Below are positions 34,890 through 45,429 of a DNA stretch of 64,000 nt, piece by piece (position 1 is the first letter of the stretch; every line of letters starts with the position of its first letter). The notes below the pieces were generated by a model. That model did not search any database. It saw only the letters and a list, made by a program, of their open reading frames with translations, and had not been told where the DNA came from. The position numbers and the translations under genes were made by a program. Source of the stretch: Aporrectodea caliginosa (Eukaryota; Annelida; Clitellata; Crassiclitellata; Lumbricidae); assembly GCA_020284085.1 (NCBI GenBank), contig JACEVL010000415.1:3235227-3299226 (forward strand), in the 5' to 3' direction.

Positions 34890-35215
34890 GGTGTCCAGTG
34901 GACGAGTGGTCAGCGTGCTGGACTATCAATGGAGAGGTCTCTGACTCTTTGTCTGGACTAATCCCCGACAGGACAGAAATTTGGTTCGAGATAACTGCTT
35001 CACCTGCAACCCTTAGCCAATTCAGATATAATGAGTATACACTGGCCGTATACGATGTCGGTGGGAAGATCAGGCGGCGAGGGAGCAGACTAGCTACCCG
35101 CCCTCATATGCCGAGGCTAGGAAAACGAAGTCGCTTGCACCTCATACCCGTGGCTGCTTCTCAGGTAAGCTTAAGAAACTGCTTTAGCATTGCTTCTTCT
35201 TAGTTTTAAAATGTA
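34890..35215 (+). repeat. tRNA-derived SINE, plus orientation (family S1)
   Basis: Head with 'acgagtggtcagcgtgctgg' (A-box region) and 'tggttcgagat' (B-box region), then the body 'gtgggaagatcaggcggcgag...ccctcatatgccgaggc'. Same family as 2170-2475. The 101-codon open frame through it is not a gene. Confidence 0.7.
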
Positions 35216-35356
35216 TTGTCTTCGACTCACGACTGGAAAAATATTGATGGACTCACATTTACTGTCTTACCAGCTAGCCAACACTTTTACGTTACCAGCC
35301 CATCCAGTAATTCATCGCAACTATGATTAGAATCATTAGATGGTTTTGGCCAGGTT

Positions 35357-36905
35357 CAGTGGCGGCACCAGACACTTTTTGTTACCAGGGCATAGCCAGG
35401 GCAGTCATACAAGTAACCAGTGCAGAGGTGATTTATGGCAAGCGTGGTACGCGAGCTTATATGGTGACCGTCACCATGTGCATCGTGACCATTTAATTTC
35501 GCGCTACCGCGCTCGCCATAAGTCGGCCCTCTGCACTATTATACTTGTCAGGTCAGAGGCTCAGATGGGCAAAGCCCTCTGAAGCTGAACGCTTTTGCAC
35601 ATTTGTAAAGCAAATTTTAACCTTAGTAAACTTAGTAAAGCATTTAGGCCTACTAAAAATATTGTTTTGGGTAGCATGCACAACAGTTTTCAAAAGCAAC
35701 AAGTTCAACAAATAGAGCCATTGATTCAGGTAGGCCCTATTGTTTACGCATTTGCTCAAGTAACTCGTGTCATATGAGATGCAATTAAGCCTATAGGGGT
35801 TAGACGTTGATTTATGTGCAGTTCGCGTGTGAAATGTAGACTTTATTGTGGGATCCTAAGAAAGACAAGGGGTTGAACCCCTAACCTCCCCCGGGAATTC
35901 TCACCCTGGTGTTTGCTACTGACAATAGGCCTCCCGCTTCCATCTTCTTCAAACGGACTACTAGGATGACATGGGTCCTGAGATAAAGTCATGCTCTTAA
36001 TTAAAGGAAGCAGATGCGATAGTGGAAGAAAAGTGTGCCCGATCAGTACCGTATATCGAAAGATCGGCCCAGCTTAAATAAATCACAGTCTGAGGTAGCA
36101 GTGGAACTGGAAGTAATGTCAATTTCCTCACCTCTAATGACGTCTATTTTCTACGTGGAAGTTGTCGGCACATCGGAGCAAAGTGAACTAATAGCTAGCC
36201 TATCGGCTTCTTCCTCCGCTGTATCTGCATTCTCCACAAACATCTGCAGCTGAAGGAATATCAGCACCTGAGGTTTGCGTCTTAAAGAACAAATTGATGG
36301 AAGGAGTACCGACAACAGGAACCTCAATTTTCGACTTTCCTCTGCCCCTTTCTGAATGCCAGAACTGTACATACGTTTCAAGGGATTCATGGCTGATGAT
36401 GATAATTTTCGTCTACGTATTATATTTAAAAGTAGGGGCCTACGGTAAACGAATGAATTATACCATGGCATGTACAGAGACACTGTAGGACAGAGACAGC
36501 GATTATATATGACATATTATATATGTATGCATATATATAGAGAGAGACAGACAGACAGACAGAGACAGACAGAGACAGACAGACACGCTGGAGCAGAGTG
36601 GATGCATGCCTCAATGGAAGGATCATCACTCACTGCCATGGCCCTATATCGAGCGTGTCTCCATGTACAAACAACTGAGTGTTCGCTTCTACTGTGGTTC
36701 AAAATTCAAATTTTCCGACAGGTGATTGATAGACCACACATATACACGTCTATGGACCTGCAGTTGTGTAGCGTGTATCAACTGTATCATGCTATAAAGC
36801 TGTATAGCAAAATTTTGGAGCCAAATTTGGCAGGGCAACGACCAGGGCAAAGGCTTTTTTACCAGGGCATTTGCCCTGGCATGCCCTGGTGTAGTGCCGC
36901 CACTG
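35357..36905 (-). mobile_element. hAT element C, copy 2 (1549 bp)
   Basis: Reverse complement of 25672-27222 with only a handful of differences visible by eye (for example one-base indels near 35892 and 36826, and a few substitutions or small indels near 35632 and 35858). A perfect 8-bp duplication GCCAGGTT flanks it at 35349-35356 and 36906-36913. Near-identity implies recent movement. No complete transposase is present. Confidence 0.95.
35887..36389 (-). pseudogene. hAT transposase N-terminal remnant in copy 2
   Basis: Inverted counterpart of 26188-26690, with the same MNPLKRMYSSGIQKG start and the same frame breaks. The longer open frame 36470-36994 on the plus strand runs out of the element into flanking DNA and is chance. 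Confidence 0.6.
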
Positions 36906-36913
36906 GCCAGGTT

Positions 36914-38226
36914 CCGAATCATGCAAATCAAATCAATTCAAATCAAATCATTTTATATGGTGACCAACCAAGAACAGTAGCACACAAACAATGAGAAAAT
37001 TGAGTCACACAGGGGACCCTGAAAGGGTCTTACGGCCCCGCTAAGTAGGGCCCCCTAGGTTTGCAGTACAGCCTCATGAGGAAAGCCAAAATATTTGACT
37101 GGTCTAAAAATAAGCGTATTAATGAACAAAAGAAGATAAATCTTAACTAAAGACTCAACAGCAAACATATCATGTTAACAGTCAATTTGTGTGAGTAACT
37201 ATGACACAATTTGGCTCACATTAATCTCATTTTAAAGCTGTGGATGGGGTTGATCAGTAGCTGCAATATCATAATATTTTTATCTACGAAGAGTTTTCCG
37301 GAACGCTGAATGAACGCCCCCTATAGTCGTCTGATCCATCAGAGGCTGTCGTATACGGTATCGAATTTTGAGGTGATTTATTGATTTACGATGTCTTATA
37401 GATTTGAAAATGCAAGCTTTGGCAAAGCCAACAAAGCGTTATCGACAAATTACGAAACTGATCGAGTGATCGAGGTAGACTTACTCACACGTAAGGAGGA
37501 ACGTTACTAATTATAGGCCAACGAATCGGAACTTAGCCTACTAAAAATTTATTAAATTTCATACAGCGCTCAACATAGGCCTATTCAATTAATTATTGAA
37601 TAATAATTTTCCACATATTTCATCACGCGACACTTCATCACCGACTGTTAATCACGCAGGCGGTTAATCACTCAAAGTTTAATCACGCCACGATTGATCA
37701 CTATTTTTAATTAACACAACTGTTTTCTCTCTCGAGTGAGTTACTGTCCGTATGCCATTGCACGATTGTGTTGCCTTTGAAGCTCAATTTCAACTGCTTT
37801 ATAAATCTATAGGTACGATACAACTGTGAAATGCTTCACACGAAGAGAGGACTGTTGAGAAGAGAAAGTGATGAGATGTCATCCAACGTTGCATGATGCC
37901 AGAATAGGCAAGGTAGGAATAAGGTCAGTAATTACGGTGGGTGGCTGATGAATTTTTGTCATATTTTATGCCACTCAGTCGAACAAGCTTCTACGTTAGG
38001 GCTAAAGCAAAGCGCTGATCTTGGTGAGCTTGTGGATCTATACCTGAAATATAATGATTCCAGTTTTCCGTGAAACTAAAACGCTTTTTACATTGAAACT
38101 TATTAAATTTCGCGACTGTTATGATCAGTTACTAAGTTTTAAAGACCGACGAGGTTCACGCACCATCACTCTGAGAACCACTGACCAAAACAAGACAATA
38201 CAGCTTTAAAACTGAGGATCTAGTAT
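36914..38226. other. No gene seen; possible LINE tail and ATCACG cluster
   Basis: (CAAAT)n at about 36922-36950 looks like a LINE tail on the minus strand. At 37620-37710 'cttcatcacc', 'gttaatcacgc' and 'ttaatcactc' motifs repeat those at 34415-34500. The rest is unassigned. Confidence 0.4.
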
Positions 38227-38675
38227 CAGGGGCCGTGTTAAGGTCGTCGTAGGCCCTAGGCACGCTTGCATTCGTACTACTATTTCGTAGTCTCGTAGGC
38301 CCCAACTGCCAGCTCTGCATTAAAACTAAATGCATAATTACGCATTCATATTATTTATTAACGCATGCTTAATCACAAACACACCCAGGTTTGATTTTAA
38401 ATCTAATTATACTTTTTGTAATGTTGATTATATTTAATATTCTGTACAATTATATCCACTAAGTGCTAATGCAATATTTCCGGTTTTGCTTTTACTATCT
38501 TTTGCCTCTTTAGTCTTTACAACATGGAAATTGCATTATAATTTTTTTATATATAAAAATAGTAATAAACCAATTTTTTCGATATCTTATTTCCAGACTT
38601 GCTTTGTTAGGCCCTGGACAGGTTCGTAGGCCGTAGGCGCAGTGCCTACTGTGCCTAATGGATAATACGGTCCTG
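38227..38675. mobile_element. hAT MITE (449 bp), relative of 50579-51850
   Basis: Both ends resemble the element at 50579: the left has 'taaggtcgtcgtaggcccta', the right 'gtgcctactgtgcctaatgg' and then 'cggtcctg'. Flanking sequences CTAGTATC and CCAGTATC match at 7 of 8 if the boundary is set one base inward. It has no transposase frame. Confidence 0.75.
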
Positions 38676-39719
38676 CCAGTATCAGAAACTCTAACTCTCT
38701 GACGCTCTCACAGTGTTTGAAACGTGGATGCGCCAATGCTGCTCACTGAGAACGTTATGGTGAAGAGCCGTTTGCCAGAGGAACCGATCGATGTCCTTTA
38801 CGTGCAGTTCATCGGTGGCATTGTCCTGCGAACGATTGTCTTATTTTCTGTCCTCTGTTGAACCCCAGATGACAAATGTGTGTAGGAGATTCAACCGACG
38901 TACAGCATTGACACCTGACATGATTTAGGATGCTTCGGGCTGCTGCTGCCTTCTCTGCTTCAGCTGCTGGACCAGGCACTTCAGCTGCCACGGCTGCTGC
39001 AGCTGCCAGTGATTTCTGACGCATCAACATCACAAAAACCTCCTCTGTTGACGCCAGGACTTGTCGTCAGATGGGGACACATACGCTGTCACGTGATGAT
39101 GAATATTTCATTGCCTTTGGAGGTCTTTCCCCCAATGGGGGGGGGGGGGGACGAACGAAGATGTCATCGTGACATCCCTTCGTCTGCAGCTGCTGCTGCA
39201 ATGCTGCTGGCGACCCTCTTTCCCTCACTCGACTCTCAGTCTGTCTGGCTGCGGACTGACATCCTGAGAAGTAGCCTTCTTCATTGTCTTCTTTTCTGTC
39301 TGTCTGTTTGTATGTGTGCCTATTTGTACCTGCTTATTTGGAAGAATGTCTTTCGGCATACCTGCCTTTGTTTCCTCGTTTGTCTGTATGTAGGCCTATG
39401 TTTGACCGTTCTGCATGTATGCCTTCTTGGCTGTTCATCGGTGTAATTTGAGATCAGGGACAAATATATATGTCCTTGTCTGTCTGTCTTTGAATTTGTC
39501 TTGATCGTTGTGTTTGCTCAGCTGCATGTTTGTTTGCCCGTCGCATGTTGTTTGTATCTCACTCTGTCTGCTTCCATGTAGCTATATTATGTGCCACTGT
39601 CTGTCGGTCGGTCGCTCTGTCTGTCCGTCTGGCGTTTGTCATTAGACAGAAACTGACGTCTTCGTTGGACACTGCAACCGGAAGGACAGTAATCCATCGA
39701 TGAAGGAAGCCCATCTGTA
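38676..39719. other. No gene recognised; low-complexity stretches
   Basis: GCTGCT-rich sequence at 38935-39010 and 39185-39210, a G run at about 39137-39150, and TGTCTG-rich DNA at 39290-39630. Open frames here (for example 39009-39446) follow these repeats and show no domain. Confidence 0.4.
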
Positions 39720-39912
39720 CACAGCGGAAGAGGACGAGGACGAGGAGGAGGAGAAGGAAAGGAGGACGACGAGGAGAAGGAAGAGGAGGAAAAGGAGAAG
39801 GAGAAGGAGGACAAGGAGGAGGAGGGAAAGGAGGAATAGGAGAAGGGGAGGAGGAGGAGGAAGAGGAGATGTGGAACGGAGGTGGAAGAGGAGAAGGAGT
39901 AGGAGGACGAGG
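39720..39912. repeat. Purine-rich GGA/GAA tract
   Basis: About 190 bases of nearly uninterrupted purine on the plus strand, mostly GAGGAG and AAGGAG. Open frames on both strands are compositional. Confidence 0.9.
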
Positions 39913-40385
39913 AGGGATTGGATGCACTGGAGCCAAAAGACTCTTTCGACGCGGATATCGATTCCATTCTTACCAATGCTCCATTCATACATCCGGTTGC
40001 TATGGATTTTGATGTACTATATAGAGACAGCCGGGATTTGAGGATGCGCTTTAGAAGCCTGATTAGCTTAGCCTTAGAGTTTCAATTAGACCGGCTAATC
40101 AAATCTGATTTATTCCTTACGAACTTCTATGGCGCCTATTTCCAATGTGAATGATAATCACATCAGTGAATGGCTATATTCGATTTATTTAGTCGACAAC
40201 TGTTTGCCGATGTGGCGCAGTAGATGGCTACAAATCGATGACAAATTCAGGATCCTGTGTTCCTAGAAGAGCGAACCGCTCTATATATCATGCGCCTATG
40301 CACAAAAGTAAAGCGTTCAATATATTCTTCTGGATTCAGAGGACATGCAGATTGCAGGGCTAAATAGACAGGCCTAACCTTTTTT
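39913..40385. other. No gene seen
   Basis: No recognisable coding sequence or repeat. Confidence 0.35.
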
Positions 40386-41010
40386 TGTAGTGGCATGTGC
40401 GAACTCTTGTACCTTTGTTGTTGTTGTCGTCATCGTCGTCGTTGGAATCCCTCGATCGGGATTGCAAAAATTAAGGGAGCGGGAAAATTAAATATCGGTC
40501 ATAATATTTGGGAATAAATTATGTTAAAGCTAAAGTACAACACCTGGCGACGAGGATAAACTTATAAACATTAGAATGACTGAATTTGAGCCATAACCAC
40601 AATTTGCACCTTTGATACTCGAAGTCAACTCAGAGTCAGCGTCAACGGCACTGAGGTGGAAGAAATGGACAGAACGATTCGAGAACCTCATGACGGCGCT
40701 CAGTATCACCGACGAGTCGACGACAAACGTCCACTCCTCCTACACTTGGCAGGCGAAGCTGTAGGACTTTACGACATATTTGAAGGTTTGGTCGTAGAAG
40801 CATCACCTGAAGTGTAAGACCCAGGTGAGAACAATGTCTAGACTTTGACAAAACGCGCACTTGATGACACTTTAGTACCAAGGAGAACGTTGAATTGAGA
40901 TATTTAACTTTTGCCTGGTTAGAGAGAATTGGGAGGAAACCACAGATGCTTATCATGCAAGACTTCGCACATTAGTTAAATATGCTTTTATGTCTCTTAA
41001 GGAACAAACA
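40386..41010 (+). pseudogene. Decayed Ty3/gypsy-like LTR retrotransposon: possible LTR end and gag
   Basis: Translation from about 40573 gives a start, an early stop, then RWKKWTERFENLMTALSITD, resembling the start of gag/capsid proteins of invertebrate Ty3/gypsy elements. Further capsid-like pieces occur in other frames up to about 40975, separated by frameshifts and stops. Just upstream, 'cctggcgacgaggat' (about 40531-40545) resembles the primer-binding region seen in such elements, and a TG...CA segment (about 40386-40530) could be a short LTR. No second LTR or pol was found. Confidence 0.5.
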
Positions 41011-42365
41011 TTTTCGACTATGTAGGTATTTGACCGGCAGAGGAGAGTGTTTTGTAGGAGGGGTTTACTTCCGGTGAACTTTGTGCTTAGCCTACATTTC
41101 CAACGTTTCCCTAGTCGCACTTGTCCAGATGTCCAGAAGTACAGCTGTTCAACTTTCAGCACATTGAAGAGCTTCTTAAAAGGAGGCATAGTGTAATTAT
41201 TGTCTAAGCACATTGCCGCATAATGTACACTGCAGTTGTGTCTACGCAAAACGTTAAGAAAAGACTTAAACGGACGATTCTAGCGCTAAGTAAAGGATTC
41301 ATGGACATAATAAATTCACGTCGTGAATTCTGTGATTCTACAAAAACATAAAGAAAGCCCACATACCAATTTGAATCCAAGAGCGAATGACTTCATGTAA
41401 AGGAATGTTTGCAAGTGACTGGCCACAAAACGCCCTAACTCCGTTGTTCAGTGATGTAAGCTAACTGGCCTGGCATAAAGGAAAGGGCCAGGCATTAGCG
41501 TGTTCCTTAGTTTTACTGCAAGTGGTTCACGATCGAGTCTGTATGACTTAAACCATTTGCTCTTAGTTGCTTCGGAGTATCGGCTGTCTACTAATCAAGT
41601 GCTTTCTGCTATCACACCGGCGTCCACAGAAAGCAAAGATTAAATTTTAGAGTTCTAATAAGGTTTACGCATTCAGAAGGCAGGGCTATTTAAAAAGGAA
41701 TTTTTAGAACTGCACAACCCCTTTAAAAAGCCATGGTAAATTATTCCAAATCGGAAGACAATGAACATTTTAAACTATTTTTAACAGCACAAAAATATTT
41801 CTACAGCTGCACAAATTCATTTAGAGCTGCCCTTTTTGTGTAGAATTGCTCACCGAAAAAGTCCTGTCAAAGTGATGGCAAATGCAGCCATCAAGAGGCA
41901 GTTCGACGGTTTTTAAGCATAGAGAATACGGGCTAGCAGCCTATCTAAATAAGACCATAGACATTGAACTGTCGGAAAATATAATTAATAGTCAGACCAT
42001 AGACCGCGTGACATGGAGAGGAGTGAGACCGGAAAAACTCTGTCACCGCACGATAGCTTTTGTCTGCCGGAGAAGACCAGTCGCAAGATATAAAAGGCTG
42101 TAACAAAGTTATGCCAAAAGCTAAAGGAAGACAACGTGCCAGCTGCTGTCTTTTTGTGCCCTGTGGAGTGGCCGCTGAAGGATTCTCCTTTCTTAGACGT
42201 GTCTCGTGTGCAAGCGATTCCTCAAGGCGATGCTATAGGGAATCGCACACGAGACACGAGGAAGATCCGCACATAAGACACAGGAAATTCGATGCGAAGT
42301 GATTTAGCAATTTTTGTGGTTTCTGCTCAGCTTGCGACAAAGCGTTCAAGTTCGGTATCCTTATA
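41011..42365. other. No gene recognised; strong hairpin at 42198-42258
   Basis: Unassigned sequence with short open frames only. The one notable structure is a 20-bp imperfect stem with a 3-base bulge and a loop of about 17 bases at 42198-42258. Confidence 0.45.
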
Positions 42366-42714
42366 CAGGGATTCACAGTAATTGAAATATATGTAATTGA
42401 TATTACTCGAAATCACCTAATTTGTAATTTGCAATTTGTAATTCAATTACATTTTCCCATGTATTTTGAAACTATATTTCATGTCCCAAAGTATGTATGT
42501 ATGTATGAGCAGTTGAGCACTTGTTATAGCGCCCCTTCAAGATTTCTACTCAGAGGCACTCCCGACTACAGCGCGGACACTGAATCGGAGTTTCACGCCG
42601 AAGCGCATGAGCAATTGCGAGTGAAGGACTTGCCCAGGGTCCCTACGCGTAATTTATAAGTAATTTATAATTTGTAATTCAATTACATTCTACCCAGTAA
42701 TTTGCCCATCCCTG
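42366..42714. mobile_element. hAT MITE with GTAATTGAATTAC arrays
   Basis: Left end CAGGGATTCACAGTAATTG, right end (reverse complement) CAGGGATGGGCAAATTACTG, a classic hAT-like terminus. Subterminal units such as 'tttgtaattcaattacatt' lie on both sides. Flanking duplication TCCTTATA / TCCTTATG (42358-42365, 42715-42722; 7 of 8). A GCGC SINE-like repeat is inserted inside it. Confidence 0.85.
42496..42652 (+). repeat. GCGC SINE-like repeat inside the hAT at 42366
   Basis: Closely matches the reverse complement of 11534-11693. Preceded by a short (TATG)n run. The hAT arrays resume on both sides of it. Confidence 0.75.
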
Positions 42715-44861
42715 TCCTTATGCAATCGATATACGTATACCTGATCCTAGATTATATCGCCGGTCTATCTGTTGATACTTGTCACTGTGCTATATAACGA
42801 CGATCCTTTCATCTTGAGGCTGTCTTCACTCCTCAGGCATTAACAGTTACGAGCTGCCATCAGTAAAACAGTAGCTTGTCGAGAGCAGCCGTTCCTTAGC
42901 AGACCATGCTTCTGCTGATAGGAAGGAAGTCTGTGGTTGCCATGGCCCTGGAGCAGATGAATCGTTCCAGCACCGGCTTAAGACGACGCCGCCGCACCTG
43001 TTCGCATATTGGCTTCTCCCTCCTGTGTAACAATATACTGCGCTGATGTTGGTCGCTTCAAGTGCAAGTAGCGCGTATCAGAAAGACTACCTTCTATCAC
43101 TGTTTTACTGCAGCAACCTGTAAGAAACTTGCTCTTTTTGTTAATTAGACCTACCTTTATGATGTCGTTCTAAAACACTGTATAGGCCTATACTAATAAT
43201 GCTGATACATAATACATAGACTACATACATGCATACATAATCTCACATAATTATGTACATGTGTACATACATAGATGCATGCATATATACATATAAATAC
43301 ATATATAAATAAATAAATACATACATGCATACATGCATCTATATATATATGCTACATGCAGATATATACATGCATACATATATATATATGCATGCACACA
43401 TTACATAGATTCTTACACTCAAACATGCACAACCATGCATGACTGACCTGCTTGCTTTTTTACTTCTTAAAAAGTGAATACTAATCCAAACCTGGTAAAC
43501 TTAACCTTTATAGTTTCGTTACCATGACATAAGTAGCATTAATTCTTGTTTGGTTACTTAAAATTGAATCTTCAACAAATTAATACGATTATAGACTTAC
43601 AAATTAGGCCTATCCGATAACTCTTTGTCCAAGTCCACAACCAAATCGCCCAACTCGGAGAGCCACAATCCAATTGAGAGTTCGAGACCCCGTGCTGCCC
43701 ACAGAGAAAGGAAGAGAGGATGCGAAGGGCAAGCACACCGAAGGAAATGGGGCTTCATTGAACACCCAAAGGACGTCACAGGATTTGTAGAGACGGCAGC
43801 AAGAGATAGCAGAGCCAAGGCCAGCGACCTATAGATGTAGAGCGCCAGGAAGCCAGTACCGTTCTACAAGAATCAGTCCAATGACCGAACTCAATATTCG
43901 ACAGCCTGATTGGTGATTTAGGCGACAGTTTCGTTGACTGAGCAATTTGTACCGTCCTTATCAACTATGAGGCATATATTAAGCTGGATTGGCTGCTCAG
44001 TGGCGAGACAGAGCAATGATTGCAGTATAGATGTGATTGTACTGAAAGTGGAGTTTTATCGTTATGGCCCTATAGTCTAAGGTTTGACAGATAATTAGAA
44101 GTCTATAGGCCTAATTAATGAATTAGTGTAATTATTAAAATTAAGTAACTTTTATTGATTAGCTTTAGCTATATTAAATTAAGTCAAGCATTATAAATAA
44201 ATGGGCATGGTTCATAGAAATAATTATTGAGAGAAATCGGCCATAAATTGTGGACAAAAGCCATAATTTCTAAAGCTCGATTTTCCGCTCAAAGCAATTC
44301 TTATTCTCTTCAGAAAGTATAAGGCTCCGAAATAATCTGGTACTTGGTAGGCCTATATCTGAAGGGTGGCCATATACATATAGATTGTCAAAACAAACTT
44401 AGCATTGTTGCGTACAAAACAAACTTAGCATTGCTGCGCAGAAAGACCATCCGAGTAACAAATACTCTCCAAACTGCAATATAAAATAATCCCAAAATGC
44501 TGAGTTCAATAAATACTTTATACACTGATTCGTCCCGGATAATGAGCTCATCCAAAACTGTTCGAAACCGGATGGTTTTCATCGGAAGCCGTGCTACCTA
44601 CGATGATTTGTCCAAATTTTAAAAAATAAATTTAATCGTTAGAGGCAATCATTTTTGCATTTGGAGTTTAAAATGTGTTTCAACAGTTGCGATGTTCTGG
44701 AAATATCGAAGCTTCAAGAAAATATTCCGGATTGAGAAATTCTCGTTATCGACTCAGACTGGCAGCGCAGTGCTTCCGTCGAAATGCTTTTCAACGTGAA
44801 TCTCGTATTTCGTCGTCATCTTGAAAACCGCTGAAGCAGATATCTGTGGAGAAAGTCATAT
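42715..44861. other. No gene confirmed; ATAC-rich simple sequence inside
   Basis: At 43205-43400 the sequence is dominated by degenerate 'catacatacatgcata' units. An open frame at 43625-43834 (+, 69 codons, Lys/Arg/Glu-rich) shows no known domain. 'acaaacttagcattg' is duplicated at 44393 and 44421. Confidence 0.4.
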
Positions 44862-45025
44862 TTCTCTCTCTGTCTCTGTCTCTGTCTCTGTCTCTGTCTC
44901 TCTCTCTCCCTCTCTGTCTCTCTCTGTCTCTCTCTCTCTGTCTCTCTCCCCCCTCTCTCTCTTTATCTCCGTATTCCTTTCCTCCTCTCTTCCTCCCTTC
45001 CTCCATCCCTCCCTTTTTCTCTCTC

Positions 45026-45063
<38 letters not shown>
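44862..45063. repeat. TCTCTG/TC/TA microsatellite compound
   Basis: (TCTCTG)n and (TC)n at about 44862-44975, a C/T-rich stretch, then (TA)n at 45031-45062. A second (AT)n tract lies at 45223-45246. Confidence 0.92.
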
Positions 45064-45077
<14 letters not shown>

Positions 45078-45213
45078 CCTGTCTGCGTTTGTATTACATA
45101 TGAACCTGCTAAGAAAACAGTTCAAATTGTCTGAAGATGTCTTTTGTTGACATCACCTATAGATAGTCACGTACGTAGCGCAGTTGTAAGGCGCTATATT
45201 AAGTATATCGATG

Positions 45214-45247
<34 letters not shown>

Positions 45248-45429
45248 CATAAATACACATATACATACATGCATACATGCATTCTCCTCTTTCAAGTGTT
45301 GACTTTGAGCGCCACGCACAAGCATTTGATATGTGCACGCGCAGCCTACATTTCTTATACGCCACGAATTACTACAAATACTGTACTCGATTAATCCTAA
45401 AATAGAACTACTAATCTAAGAACTTCTAC

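Noticed and set aside
36470..36994. 174-codon open frame
   Set aside because: It starts inside a hAT copy, uses the antisense frame and runs past the element's end into unrelated flank. The matching frame in copy 1 differs through a one-base indel.
39559..40041. Overlapping open frames on both strands
   Set aside because: They lie over a purine-rich GGA tract. The composition alone keeps the frames open.
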